This document shows, piece after piece, positions 32,934-41,856 of a stretch of DNA of 64,000 nucleotides. Both the position numbers and the translations under genes were made by a program. The DNA lies in the NCBI RefSeq assembly GCF_018918345.1, contig NZ_JAHLQI010000001.1, positions 186,001 through 250,000 of the forward strand, given 5' to 3'. Every line of letters starts with the position of its first letter. Position 1 is the stretch's first letter. The notes below the pieces were generated by a model. That model was given only the letters and a program-made list of their open reading frames with translations. It did not search any database and was not told the DNA's origin. This DNA comes from Butyricicoccus intestinisimiae (GTDB taxonomy: Bacteria > Bacillota > Clostridia > Oscillospirales > Butyricicoccaceae).

Positions 32934-34162
32934 GAAAATGGATTACACAGCATGATGTCCTGACAAAACTGCTCTCGATTGTGGCTGCGTTTATTTTATG
33001 GAGCTACTTTATGGGGGCGCAAAATCCAACACGCACGCTGGAATATAAAGATATTGCCGTACAGCTGACAGGTGTAGACCAACTGTACAACAACTACAAT
33101 TTAAAAATTATCGAGGGCGCCGATGCGACGGTGGACGTCAAAGTGTCCGGTTCCACAAATCGGCTGGCAACACTCACCGCCTCACAAATTAAGGTGCAGG
33201 CGGATGTGTCGGAATCCATTACGGCGCCGGGCACATATCAACTGTCATACACGGTCATTTTGCCGGAGAGCGGCATGACCTGCGAGAGCAGAACGCCGGA
33301 CAGCATCACCGTCAAGGCGGATGAAATGGAAACCAAAAAAGTGCCGGTTTCTGTCAATCTCAGTAAGTCGGCATCCAAAAACTATATCTTTGATGATCCG
33401 CAGCTGTCGGCGGAAACAGTAAAGATTTCCGGACCGGCAACCGTTGTCGATCAGGTGTCGACAGCGGTGATTGATTTGGACACGAGCGGAGTGGAAAAGA
33501 CGCTGACGGACAATTATTCGTACAAGCTGGTCGATGACAACGGAAAACAGGTGGACACTGCCAATATTTCCCGCGATATCGCGAGTATCACCGTGACGCT
33601 TCCGGTCAAGGAAATCAAGTCGGTTCCGCTGGAAGTGACTGTCTCTCCGGAGGATGCAGCAGCGGCTATCTCGACGACCATTTCGCCGAAATCCGTAGAG
33701 ATTATCGGAGATCCGTCCGCAGTCGATGCGGTTTCGTCCATCAAGCTGGGCGCAATCAACGCGACCACGGCGGAAAATGGTGACACGCATACGTTTGATA
33801 TTGAGCCGCCGACCGGTGTATCGCTGAATGACGGACAGCCGGCCTCGGCAACCGTTACGGTATCCGTTGCGCAAGACATCACACAGAAATACACCATTAC
33901 GGATATTACGCTGAGTGACGACGACAAGGATTCCAGTGCCACGGTGACACTGAATACGCAATCTTTGGATGTCACCCTGATTGGACCGGAAAAGCTGCTC
34001 AAAAAGGTGAGCACGGACGACATTCAAGCGGTTGCGGAGCTGTCATCTAAGGAATTGTCGGACGGTGAACACACCATCGGTGTCACCGTGAGCAGTCCGG
34101 ACGGCACGACGGTCAGCGGAAATTACAGCGTAAAGATTACGATTTCACGAGACAATGCATAA
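32930..34162 (+). CDS. cdaR: CdaA regulatory protein CdaR (YbbR repeats)
   Basis: 410 residues. A single N-terminal membrane anchor (LLSIVAAFILWSYFM) is followed by four extracellular YbbR-type beta repeats, each with a pattern such as VPVSVNLSKSASKNY, VPLEVTVSPEDAAAA and VDVKVSGSTNRLATL. CdaR binds CdaA in the membrane and adjusts c-di-AMP synthesis. Translation is coupled by the ATGA overlap. The low-complexity Ser/Thr-rich sequence is normal for YbbR proteins. A hairpin follows the stop. Confidence 0.92.
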   Translation: MRKWITQHDVLTKLLSIVAAFILWSYFMGAQNPTRTLEYKDIAVQLTGVDQLYNNYNLKIIEGADATVDVKVSGSTNRLATLTASQIKVQADVSESITAPGTYQLSYTVILPESGMTCESRTPDSITVKADEMETKKVPVSVNLSKSASKNYIFDDPQLSAETVKISGPATVVDQVSTAVIDLDTSGVEKTLTDNYSYKLVDDNGKQVDTANISRDIASITVTLPVKEIKSVPLEVTVSPEDAAAAISTTISPKSVEIIGDPSAVDAVSSIKLGAINATTAENGDTHTFDIEPPTGVSLNDGQPASATVTVSVAQDITQKYTITDITLSDDDKDSSATVTLNTQSLDVTLIGPEKLLKKVSTDDIQAVAELSSKELSDGEHTIGVTVSSPDGTTVSGNYSVKITISRDNA

Positions 34163-34167
34163 CACAG

Positions 34168-34199
34168 ATTGCTGCCATTGACCATTCAGTGGCAGCAAT
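34168..34199 (+). terminator. hairpin terminator after cdaR
   Basis: A 14-bp stem, ATTGCTGCCATTGA (34168-34181) with TCAGTGGCAGCAAT (34186-34199), one G-T pair, CCAT loop. The T tail is weak (TGCTATTC). Confidence 0.6.
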
Positions 34200-34223
34200 T
34201 GCTATTCTACAAAGGAACGATAC

Positions 34224-35855
34224 ATGTCAATTTTAGTTGGAAACATCAGATTGCCGCTTGGCGCTGCAGATGCAGAAGCGCTGGAAGCGGCGGCAAAAAA
34301 ATGCGGACTCTCCATGAGAGAGCTGTGCGGTGCACATATTTACCGCGCATCTATTGATGCACGGCGCGGAAAAATCACGCGTGTGCTGTCTGTTTTGCTG
34401 GATTTGGCGGAGACGCAGCGGGAAGAAGCTGTGGTTGCGCGCGTGGGAAAAAACGATGTACGTCTCAAAAAGCCTGCGCAGCAGCCTGTGCCGACCGGCA
34501 CGGCTCACATGGAGCACCGACCGATTGTCGTCGGTTTGGGGCCGGGTGGCCTGTTCGCCGCTTATGTCTTGGCAAAAAATGGCTATTGTCCGCGTGTTTT
34601 TGAACGCGGCCAGTCGATGGAAAGCCGTGACCGCGCGGTAACGGCGTTTTTCTCTGGCGGAGCATTTGACCCTGCCAGCAACATTCAGTTCGGAGAGGGC
34701 GGCGCAGGCGCATATTCGGACGGCAAGCTGACCACACGCATCAATGATCCGATGAGTGAGTGGGTGCTGCGGATCTTTGTCGAGCACGGTGCACCGGAAG
34801 AAATTTTGTACAAAGCAAAGCCGCACATCGGCACGGACATTCTCAAGCGCGTTGTGTGCTCTATGCGCGAAGAAATCATTCGCTTGGGAGGAGAGGTTTA
34901 TTTTGGCTGTACGCTGACCGGCGTGCGCAGCCGCAACGGCGCGCTGACTGCTGCCGTGATTGACGGACAGGAAATTGCCTGCGACCGTCTGATTTTGGCG
35001 ATTGGTCACAGCGCGCGCGACACCTTTGAACATCTGCTGCACAGCGGTGTGTATCTGGAGCCAAAGCCTTTTTCTGTTGGTGCCCGCATTGAACATTTAC
35101 AGGAAGACTTAAACGCCAGCTTGTACGGCAAACTGGCGGGACATCCCGCACTGCCTCCGGCGGAATACACGCTGTCGCATCGGGAAAACGGCCGCGCATG
35201 CTATTCGTTTTGTATGTGTCCGGGCGGACAGGTTGTCGCGGCACAGAGCGAACCGCATGCCATTGTCACCAACGGCATGAGTTATCACGCGCGGGACGGA
35301 CGCAATGCCAATGCGGCTATCGTGGTGTCCGTCAATCCGTCGGATTTTCCGACTAGTGATGCGCTGGGCGGCGTGGCATTTCAGCGGGAGATCGAACGCC
35401 GTGCGTTTCAATTGACAGGCGGTTACCGTGCACCGTGTCAAACGGTTGGCGATTTTTTTGCAGGAAAGCCATCGCGCAAGCATGGACGGGTTGCACCGAC
35501 CTATCCGATTGGTGTACAATATACCTCGCTGGGGAGCGTGCTGCCGGATTTTGTCCTTGCGCACATGCAGATTGGTCTGCGGCAATTCGGCAGAAAAATT
35601 CGCGGGTTTGACGCGCCGGATGCATTGCTCACTGCGCCGGAAACCCGAACCAGCTCTCCGGTTCGCATGACGCGGCTGGATAACCGGCACAGCCAGCAGA
35701 TCGCCGGTCTGATTCCGTGCGGAGAAGGCGCGGGCTATGCAGGCGGCATTATGAGCGCAGCGGTAGACGGTATTGGCTGCGCACAAGAAATTTTACAAAC
35801 ATTCCGTCCTCTCGAAGAAAGGAGAGATGAAGTATGCAGCAAACAGCGACAGTAA
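34224..35855 (+). CDS. FAD-dependent dehydrogenase (COG2509 type)
   Basis: 543 residues. A ~95-residue N-terminal domain precedes the FAD dinucleotide fold IVVGLGPGGLFAAYVLA (near 101). Further flavin motifs are GEGGAGAYSDGKLTTR, LILAIGHSARDTF and the C-terminal LIPCGEGAGYAGGI. The order matches uncharacterised FAD-dependent dehydrogenases of COG2509. The substrate is not known. AAAGGAAC lies before the ATG. Its end overlaps the RseC-like gene by 22 bases, suggesting that the flavoprotein and the membrane protein act on the same electron route. Confidence 0.9.
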   Translation: MSILVGNIRLPLGAADAEALEAAAKKCGLSMRELCGAHIYRASIDARRGKITRVLSVLLDLAETQREEAVVARVGKNDVRLKKPAQQPVPTGTAHMEHRPIVVGLGPGGLFAAYVLAKNGYCPRVFERGQSMESRDRAVTAFFSGGAFDPASNIQFGEGGAGAYSDGKLTTRINDPMSEWVLRIFVEHGAPEEILYKAKPHIGTDILKRVVCSMREEIIRLGGEVYFGCTLTGVRSRNGALTAAVIDGQEIACDRLILAIGHSARDTFEHLLHSGVYLEPKPFSVGARIEHLQEDLNASLYGKLAGHPALPPAEYTLSHRENGRACYSFCMCPGGQVVAAQSEPHAIVTNGMSYHARDGRNANAAIVVSVNPSDFPTSDALGGVAFQREIERRAFQLTGGYRAPCQTVGDFFAGKPSRKHGRVAPTYPIGVQYTSLGSVLPDFVLAHMQIGLRQFGRKIRGFDAPDALLTAPETRTSSPVRMTRLDNRHSQQIAGLIPCGEGAGYAGGIMSAAVDGIGCAQEILQTFRPLEERRDEVCSKQRQ

Positions 35856-36235
35856 CCAAACTGCTGTCCAGCAATCAGGCAGAGCTGACCGTGCATCGGC
35901 AGACGGCCTGCGGACATGACTGTTCCAAATGTGGCGGCTGCGGTGAAATGGTCACCAAGCCGATCACTGTCATTGCGGATAATACCATAGGCGCGGATAT
36001 CGGTGATACCGTTGTGATTACCGGCAGTTCAAAACAGGTGCTGGGATTGGCGGCGATTGTCTATGTGATTCCGGTCGTGCTCTTTTTTGCACTGTACGCG
36101 GTTGCAGCGGTCGCTTCGCTTCCGATACCGGAGTTGTGGGGCGGTGCAGGTTTCTTCCTCGGCATCGCCGGCGCACTGCTTGTCAATAGGCATCAGAAGA
36201 ATAAGAAGCCGATCTACACTATTTCCAAACTGTAA
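35834..36235 (+). CDS. RseC/MucC-like membrane protein (SoxR-reducing family)
   Basis: 133 residues. The N-terminal cytoplasmic part has the Cys cluster HDCSKCGGCG, as in RseC proteins, which could hold an Fe-S cluster. Two membrane spans follow (LAAIVYVIPVVLFFALYAV and WGGAGFFLGIAGALLV). In the Rnf-linked RsxC/RseC system these proteins help reduce redox regulators; in clostridia they often stand alone. No rnf genes are in the window. It overlaps the flavoprotein gene upstream, pointing to a shared electron-transfer job. A hairpin lies downstream. Confidence 0.85.
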   Translation: MQQTATVTKLLSSNQAELTVHRQTACGHDCSKCGGCGEMVTKPITVIADNTIGADIGDTVVITGSSKQVLGLAAIVYVIPVVLFFALYAVAAVASLPIPELWGGAGFFLGIAGALLVNRHQKNKKPIYTISKL

Positions 36236-36249
36236 ATTTTCGGAGATTT

Positions 36250-36280
36250 ACAAGGCTGGCGCGTGCGTCAGCCTTGTATT
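36250..36280 (+). terminator. probable terminator after the RseC-like gene
   Basis: ACAAGGCTG (36250-36258) pairs with CAGCCTTGT (36269-36277); the inner bases can extend the stem. Short T-rich tail. Confidence 0.6.
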
Positions 36281-36325
36281 CTGAGCAAAGATACAGTAAA
36301 ATGTATTTTGAGGTGAAAAAACACA

Positions 36326-37210
36326 ATGTTCGGATTTGTTCGACCGCTGCGCGGAGAACTCAAGGTGCGCGAGTGGGAGCGCTTTCAAAGTGTCTATTGC
36401 GGCCTGTGCCACACCATTCGCCGCCGGTACGGCTTCATGCAGACGATGATGCTCAGCTATGACTGCACGTATCTGGCATTGGTGCTGGATGCGTTGGAGC
36501 CTGGCGGCGGGGAACAATGTAAACGGCGGTGCGTCATGCACCCGTTTCGCCGCCGAACCTGTGCGGCGAGCAGCGATGGGATGATACGTGCTGCCGCTGT
36601 CAGTGTGATTTTATGCTGGCATAAGCTGGCGGACACCATCGCGGATGACCGCGGTGCAAAGCGTCTGGCGGCAAAGATATTTCGGCTGTTTCTTCGCCGC
36701 GGATACCGCAAGGCGGCGGCAGAGCTGCCGCTTTTTGACCGGGAAACGCAGAGTTGCCTTGCGCAGCTGAGCGCGTTGGAACGACAAAAAACGCCGTCGC
36801 TGGATCGCCCTGCCGATGCTTTCGCATCCATTTTGCGGGCAGCGGTCGCGGACTGGCGCACAGACGGCCGCATCCTGCAAGAGATGTTTTATCACGTGGG
36901 CAGATGGATTTATCTTGTCGATGCCTGTGATGACATACAGGACGATTTTGCATCCGGCAGCTACAACCCCGTGCTGCTGCGCTGGCAGATGACGCAGCCG
37001 GAGCTGCTGCTGCCGGTGAAAGATGCGATGAATCACACGCTGCTGCAGTCGCTCGCAGCGGCATATCATGCATATATATTATTGCATCCACTGCGGGATG
37101 CGGGGATTATAGAAAATATTTTGTGTCAGGGACTGCCGGAAGTTACGCGGCTGGTTTTGAACGGCACATTTTCAAATCATGGAGGAAAGAACAGGCATGG
37201 ATCCTTATAA
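36326..37210 (+). CDS. DUF5685 family protein
   Basis: 294 residues. The start [20 protein letters not shown] and [13 protein letters not shown] fit the DUF5685 family; further Cys lie at [15 protein letters not shown]. The middle has paired Asp in [13 protein letters not shown] and [10 protein letters not shown], reminiscent of isoprenoid-synthase-like helical folds with metal-binding Asp, though that resemblance is only by eye. Predicted all-helical, cytoplasmic, function unknown. Its end overlaps the J-domain gene by 14 bases, an arrangement also known in other clostridia, so the two are likely partners. Confidence 0.8.
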   Translation: MFGFVRPLRGELKVREWERFQSVYCGLCHTIRRRYGFMQTMMLSYDCTYLALVLDALEPGGGEQCKRRCVMHPFRRRTCAASSDGMIRAAAVSVILCWHKLADTIADDRGAKRLAAKIFRLFLRRGYRKAAAELPLFDRETQSCLAQLSALERQKTPSLDRPADAFASILRAAVADWRTDGRILQEMFYHVGRWIYLVDACDDIQDDFASGSYNPVLLRWQMTQPELLLPVKDAMNHTLLQSLAAAYHAYILLHPLRDAGIIENILCQGLPEVTRLVLNGTFSNHGGKNRHGSL

Positions 37211-37838
37211 GGTACTCGGCGTTTCGCCATCCGCTTCAGAAGATGAGATCAAGCGCGCTTACCGAGACTTGGCGCGAAAGTATCATCCGGACAACTACAT
37301 CAACAATCCGCTGGCAGATCTTGCAAAAGAAAAAATGCAGGAAATCAATGACGCGTATGACACGATCATGAAGCAGCGGCAGAATGGTGGAACCGGCAGC
37401 TCCTATTCGCAGCAGAGCAGTTCCGGCGGCGCATATACCGGCGCTGCTTCCAATGGCGGATTCAATGGGTATTCCTCCAGCTATTCCGGCTCCAATGCCG
37501 GCGTGTATGTACAGGTGCGCAACGCAATCAATGTGGGCAATATCGGTATGGCGGAAGAACTGCTGTCACGCATTTCCAATCGTGACGCCGAATGGCATTT
37601 TCTGCGTTCCAATGTGTGCTATCGCAAGGGCTGGTTCGATGAGGCTGCGCAGGAAATCAATCAGGCGTGTGCGATGGCGCCGGGAAACATGGAATACCGC
37701 CGTATGCAAAATGTTTTGAACAATAGCTCGGTATACGGCGGCTATCGCCCGATGCAGCAAAACGATGCGGCGGATTGCTGTATGCAGCTGGCGTGCCTGA
37801 ACTGTCTGTGCAGCTGCTGCGGAGGCGGCAGCTGTTAA
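37197..37838 (+). CDS. J-domain protein with a Cys-rich C terminus
   Basis: 213 residues from the ATG at 37197 (GGAGGAAAG upstream). Residues 1-65 are a DnaJ J domain with the required HPD in [11 protein letters not shown] Ser/Gly/Gln/Tyr-rich linker (residues ~67-105) and a TPR-like helical part ([17 protein letters not shown], ...) follow. The last 20 residues are unusually Cys-rich: [20 protein letters not shown]. It should stimulate an Hsp70 (DnaK) ATPase on a special client. The Cys cluster could bind metal or be lipid-modified. It lacks the Gly/Phe and zinc domains of true DnaJ. Confidence 0.88.
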   Translation: MDPYKVLGVSPSASEDEIKRAYRDLARKYHPDNYINNPLADLAKEKMQEINDAYDTIMKQRQNGGTGSSYSQQSSSGGAYTGAASNGGFNGYSSSYSGSNAGVYVQVRNAINVGNIGMAEELLSRISNRDAEWHFLRSNVCYRKGWFDEAAQEINQACAMAPGNMEYRRMQNVLNNSSVYGGYRPMQQNDAADCCMQLACLNCLCSCCGGGSC

Positions 37839-37856
37839 AGAAACGAGGCGAAAGAC

Positions 37857-38363
37857 ATGGAACGAAAACACAACAATACATTGACATTCTGCGCCATGAT
37901 GGCAGCACTCAGTATCGTCGTGCTGCTGCTCGGCTCTCTGCTGCCGGGCATGCGCCTGACTGTTGCAGCCATTGCGGGCATGATAGCCGCACTCGCTGTC
38001 CTGCGCGGCGGCTTGGGATACGGCGTTCTCACGGTGCTGGCGACGGCAATCTTGGCGTTTCTGCTGCTGCCGTCCAAAGAAGTGGCGCTGATTTATGCGG
38101 CGTTTTTTGGACCGTATACGATTGTCAAGAATCTGATTGAACGCATTCACCGACAGCCGGTCGAATGGGTGCTCAAACTGCTGTTTTGCGGTGTGGTTGC
38201 GTTTTTGCTTGTCTTTTTGTCTGGCTCGCTGCTCAACCTTATTCCGTCTGTGCTGGCAGACCACGCATGGGCGATTGAGCCAATTATTTTAATAGTCTTT
38301 GTACTGTATGATATCGTGTTCTCTAAAGTCATTGCCTATCTGTTTGAACGCCTGCATTGGTAA
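37857..38363 (+). CDS. multi-span membrane protein
   Basis: 168 residues with five or so hydrophobic spans (FCAMMAALSIVVLLLGSLLP; AAIAGMIAALAVL; VLTVLATAILAFLLLP; LLFCGVVAFLLVFLSG; PIILIVFVLYDIVFS). The pattern recalls small ECF-transporter S components or DUF2232-like proteins, but no diagnostic motif is seen. GAGGCG lies before the ATG, 18 bases after the J-domain gene. Function unknown. Confidence 0.75.
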   Translation: MERKHNNTLTFCAMMAALSIVVLLLGSLLPGMRLTVAAIAGMIAALAVLRGGLGYGVLTVLATAILAFLLLPSKEVALIYAAFFGPYTIVKNLIERIHRQPVEWVLKLLFCGVVAFLLVFLSGSLLNLIPSVLADHAWAIEPIILIVFVLYDIVFSKVIAYLFERLHW

Positions 38364-38444
38364 ATGTGTATTGTGAATATGCATAGAAAAACGAGAAAAT
38401 TTAAAAAATATTTAGAGATTTATTACGAAAATGGCCCGTTTTGC

Positions 38445-38474
38445 TTGAACGAAAGCAAGGCGGGCTGTTACAAT
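38445..38474 (+). promoter_or_regulatory. promoter of the yicC-remA-gmk-rpoZ operon
   Basis: TTGAAC (38445-38450), 18 bases, TACAAT (38469-38474). A GC-rich inverted repeat GCCCG...CGGGC (38434-38465) overlaps it. Confidence 0.5.
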
Positions 38475-38549
38475 ATACTGAAGAACCCTTTTCGAGCATA
38501 TGGCGAGTAGAAAAAGGGACGAAAAAACCATCAAATAGGAGGAATTTTC

Positions 38550-39425
38550 TTGAAAAGCATGACCGGATACGGACGAGCAAGACAGATGCTGCACAGCCGC
38601 GACATCACCGTTGAGCTTCGTTCCGTCAATCACCGCTATCTGGATGTCAACGTAAAGGCTCCGCGCATGTACGGCTTTCTGGAGGAGGCGGTCAAAACTG
38701 CTGTCAGCCAGATGATTGCACGCGGCAAAGTGGATATTTTCATTACGATTGATGCGAGCGCATCCGACGATGTGAAAATCTCTCTCAATCGGAAGCTGCT
38801 GGAAAATTATTTGGAACTGCTGCATGAGATGCGTGATGCGTATCATATGCAGGACGATGTCAGTGTGATGGCGGCTTCCCGTCTGCCGGATGTCTTTACG
38901 ACAGAGAAGCAGGAAGCGGATGCTGACGAGCTGACTGCAGATGTTTTGCAGGTGCTCCAGGCCGCAGGCGCAGATTTTTGCGAGATGCGCGCCCGCGAAG
39001 GCGAGAAAATGAAGGAAGATGTGCTGTCGCGCGAGCAGACCATTCTGCGCTATGTCACAGAAATTGAGAAGCGCTCGCCGCAGGCAGTGGCAGAGTACCG
39101 CGCCAAGCTGACCGCTCGCATGAATGAGGTTCTGGCGGATACCACGATTGACCCGCAGCGTATTTTGGCTGAAGCGGCGATTTATGCAGACCGCACAGCT
39201 GTAGATGAAGAATCCGTTCGTCTGCGCAGCCACATGCATCAGCTGGAAATCATGGCGGCAGAAGAAAAGCCGATTGGCCGCAAGCTGGATTTCTTGGTAC
39301 AGGAAATGAACCGCGAAGCGAATACCATTGGTTCCAAGGCAAATGATATGGAAATGGCACAGATTGTCGTGGACATCAAGGCAGAGATTGAAAAAATCCG
39401 CGAGCAGATCCAGAACATTGAGTAA
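38550..39425 (+). CDS. yicC: YicC-family endoribonuclease
   Basis: 291 residues from a TTG with TAGGAGGA upstream. The N terminus (SMTGYGRA) and the C terminus (ETNTIGSKA-like ANTIGSKANDMEMAQIVV, IKAEIEKIREQIQNIE) are the two conserved parts of YicC, between which lies a long coiled region. YicC proteins form a hexameric, metal-dependent RNA endonuclease. In Firmicutes the gene regularly sits before remA, gmk and rpoZ, as here. Confidence 0.93.
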   Translation: MKSMTGYGRARQMLHSRDITVELRSVNHRYLDVNVKAPRMYGFLEEAVKTAVSQMIARGKVDIFITIDASASDDVKISLNRKLLENYLELLHEMRDAYHMQDDVSVMAASRLPDVFTTEKQEADADELTADVLQVLQAAGADFCEMRAREGEKMKEDVLSREQTILRYVTEIEKRSPQAVAEYRAKLTARMNEVLADTTIDPQRILAEAAIYADRTAVDEESVRLRSHMHQLEIMAAEEKPIGRKLDFLVQEMNREANTIGSKANDMEMAQIVVDIKAEIEKIREQIQNIE

Positions 39426-39437
39426 CGGAGGCGTCTC

Positions 39438-39701
39438 ATGAAGCTCATCAATATTGGATTTGGCAACATGATTTCTGCGGATCGTCTCATTGCGATTGTC
39501 TCGCCGGAGTCTGCGCCGATTAAGCGCACGATTCAGGAAGCGCGTGACCGCAACATGCTCATTGATGCAACATATGGCAGACGCACGCGCGCAGTCATTA
39601 TTATGGACAGCGACCACGTTGTGTTGTCTGCGATTCTGCCGGAGACCATTTCGGGAAGAATGGACAGCCGCAGTACAGAGGAGGAAAAAATCGATGTCTG
39701 A
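39438..39701 (+). CDS. remA: DUF370/RemA family regulator
   Basis: 87 residues, [20 protein letters not shown], with the basic patch [12 protein letters not shown]. RemA is a DNA-binding protein that activates matrix and osmoprotection genes in Bacillus by forming a ring-shaped nucleosome-like assembly. In clostridia the role may differ. It starts 12 bases after yicC and overlaps gmk by 8 bases. Confidence 0.92.
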   Translation: MKLINIGFGNMISADRLIAIVSPESAPIKRTIQEARDRNMLIDATYGRRTRAVIIMDSDHVVLSAILPETISGRMDSRSTEEEKIDV

Positions 39702-40278
39702 AAAAGGAATTTTGTTTGTGCTTACAGGCCCGTCCGGTGTCGGCAAAGGAACCGTGCTCAAGGAAGTACGTGCGCACAAGCCGTTGTTTTACTCTATCTC
39801 TGCTACGACCCGTGCACCGCGCGCAGGAGAGCAGGACGGCGTGCACTATCATTTTATGGCCCGCGAAACGTTCCGGCAGCTTGCGGAACAGGGCGGCTTC
39901 TTGGAGCATGCAGAGTTCAGCGGCAACTGTTACGGCACACCGGCGGCACCGGTAGATGAAGAATTACAGGCCGGCAGAGATGTTTTGCTGGAAATTGAAG
40001 TGCAGGGCGCCATGCAGGTCAAGGACATTCGGCCGGAAGCGGTTCGTATTTTCCTCGCACCGCCGAGCTTTGAAGAGCTGGAGCGCAGATTGATTGGACG
40101 CGGAACAGAAGAACCGGAAGTCATTCAGCGCCGTCTGGATACCGCCAAGCATGAGTTGACGCTCGCGCCGGAATTTGATTATATCGTTATCAACAACACC
40201 GTAGAACAGGCGGTCAGTGATGTGCTCGCTATCATGCAGGCAGAGGCATGCCGTTCTTCTCGTGTGACACTGAAATAA
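39694..40278 (+). CDS. gmk: guanylate kinase
   Basis: 194 residues from the ATG at 39694 (GAGGAGG upstream). P-loop [17 protein letters not shown]-binding [14 protein letters not shown] with HYHFM, and lid region [13 protein letters not shown]. It converts GMP to GDP with ATP, feeding GTP and (p)ppGpp pools. The length is usual. Overlaps remA. Confidence 0.97.
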   Translation: MSEKGILFVLTGPSGVGKGTVLKEVRAHKPLFYSISATTRAPRAGEQDGVHYHFMARETFRQLAEQGGFLEHAEFSGNCYGTPAAPVDEELQAGRDVLLEIEVQGAMQVKDIRPEAVRIFLAPPSFEELERRLIGRGTEEPEVIQRRLDTAKHELTLAPEFDYIVINNTVEQAVSDVLAIMQAEACRSSRVTLK

Positions 40279-40313
40279 TAAAAACAAGCGTTTATTAAAG
40301 GAGTATATATACT

Positions 40314-40664
40314 ATGTTAAAGCCATCTATGCAGGATTTGATGAAGAAGGTCAACAACCGCTATCTGCTGGTTAATCTGTCCGCACAGCGCGCACGCGAT
40401 CTGTGCTCGGAAGAAGAAACGACCGGTAAGGAGCTGCCGGATAAGCCGGTCAAGCTCGCACTGGACGAAATCAGCGACGGCACCATTGAGTACCGCGAAG
40501 GACCGAAGCCGGAGCCGGAAAAGCAGCCGGAGGATTTTGTTGCTGCTGCTTCCGCCGAGGAGGAAACTGATTTGTTTGCAGAGGACGGCGCAGACGAGAC
40601 TGTAGAAACCGTTGATGAGACTGACACAGAAGAAGGAACTGCAAGCGATGAACTTTTCCGGTAA
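40314..40664 (+). CDS. rpoZ: RNA polymerase omega subunit
   Basis: 116 residues. The first 65 are the omega fold (MKKVNNRYLLVNLSAQRAR, KPVKLALDEISDGTI). The remaining ~50 are an acidic tail rich in Glu, Asp and Ala, longer than in most omega subunits. AAAGGAG lies upstream. It stabilises beta-prime in the polymerase. Overlaps coaBC by 17 bases. Confidence 0.93.
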   Translation: MLKPSMQDLMKKVNNRYLLVNLSAQRARDLCSEEETTGKELPDKPVKLALDEISDGTIEYREGPKPEPEKQPEDFVAAASAEEETDLFAEDGADETVETVDETDTEEGTASDELFR

Positions 40665-41856
40665 AACTGTCGTTCTCGGTGTAACCGGTGGCATTGCGGC
40701 ATACAAAGCCTGTGATTTGGTCAGCCGACTGCACAAGAAGGGCATACAGATTCGTGTCATTATGACAGAACATGCGTGTGAATTTGTTCAGCCGCTCACG
40801 TTGGAAGTGCTGTCCGGAAACCGCGTCGTGACGGATATGTTCAACCGTGATTTTCCGTGGGAGGTGGAACATATCTCGCTCGCCAAGGCGGCAGATGTTT
40901 TTGCCGTTGTTCCGGCAACCGCCAACATTCTGGGCAAATATGCGCACGGCGTGGCGGATGACATGCTGTCCACAACGCTGCTCGCTACCCGTGCGCCGGT
41001 GCTGTTTGCTCCGGCGATGAACACGGCGATGTATGAGCATCCGGCCGTACAGGAAAATATCACCACGCTCAAGCGGCGCGGATGTCTGTTTGTCGAACCG
41101 GCATCCGGTCATCTGGCATGCGGAGACACCGGAAAGGGCAAGCTGGCAGATGTAGAGAAGATTGAGCAGGCAATTTTAGACGCACTGACAGAAAAGGACA
41201 TGCAGGGCATGCATGTGACGGTCACAGCGGGTCCGACGCGGGAAGCGATGGATCCGGTGCGCTTTCTGTCCAATCATTCTACCGGCAAAATGGGGTATGC
41301 CATCGCCCGCAGTGCGAAGATGCGCGGGGCGGAAGTCACGTTGATTTCCGGTCCGGTCGCGCTGGAACCGCTGGACGGTGTGCGCATGGTTCCTGTTACG
41401 TCTGCATGTGATATGCGCGAAGCGGTCATGCAGGCTCTGCCGCAGTCTGATCTTGTCATCAAGGCGGCGGCTGTCGGAGATTATCGGCCGGCGACCTTTC
41501 AGGACGATAAGATTAAAAAACATGACGATGATATGTCGGTTTCTTTGGTGCGAAATCCGGATATTCTGGCGGAAATCGGTGAAAAACGCCGCGATGACCA
41601 AGTTATTTGCGGTTTTTCCATGGAAACACGCGATTTGCTGGAAAATTCGACGAAGAAGCTCCAGAAGAAAAACTGCGATGTCATTGTCGCCAATAATTTG
41701 AAAGTAAAGGGTGCAGGATTTGCAGGTGACACCAACGTTGTCACGCTGCTGTATCGAAACGGAAAAGTAGAGCCGCTGGAGCTGATGGAAAAAGACAGCG
41801 TGGCGGATATTCTGCTCGAACGTCTCGTTGCTCTGTACCGCGATAAAAATGCATGA
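40648..41856 (+). CDS. coaBC: bifunctional phosphopantothenoylcysteine decarboxylase/phosphopantothenate-cysteine ligase
   Basis: 402 residues. The N-terminal flavin decarboxylase (CoaC) has VVLGVTGGIAAYKACDL and MNTAMYEHPAV; the C-terminal ligase (CoaB) begins near HVTVTAGPTREAMDPVRF and has DLVIKAAAVGDYRP. It makes 4'-phosphopantetheine for coenzyme A. The start at 40648 lies inside rpoZ with AGAAGGAAC upstream. It ends with an ATGA overlap onto priA. This neighbourhood order is standard for Firmicutes. Confidence 0.96.
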   Translation: MNFSGKTVVLGVTGGIAAYKACDLVSRLHKKGIQIRVIMTEHACEFVQPLTLEVLSGNRVVTDMFNRDFPWEVEHISLAKAADVFAVVPATANILGKYAHGVADDMLSTTLLATRAPVLFAPAMNTAMYEHPAVQENITTLKRRGCLFVEPASGHLACGDTGKGKLADVEKIEQAILDALTEKDMQGMHVTVTAGPTREAMDPVRFLSNHSTGKMGYAIARSAKMRGAEVTLISGPVALEPLDGVRMVPVTSACDMREAVMQALPQSDLVIKAAAVGDYRPATFQDDKIKKHDDDMSVSLVRNPDILAEIGEKRRDDQVICGFSMETRDLLENSTKKLQKKNCDVIVANNLKVKGAGFAGDTNVVTLLYRNGKVEPLELMEKDSVADILLERLVALYRDKNA

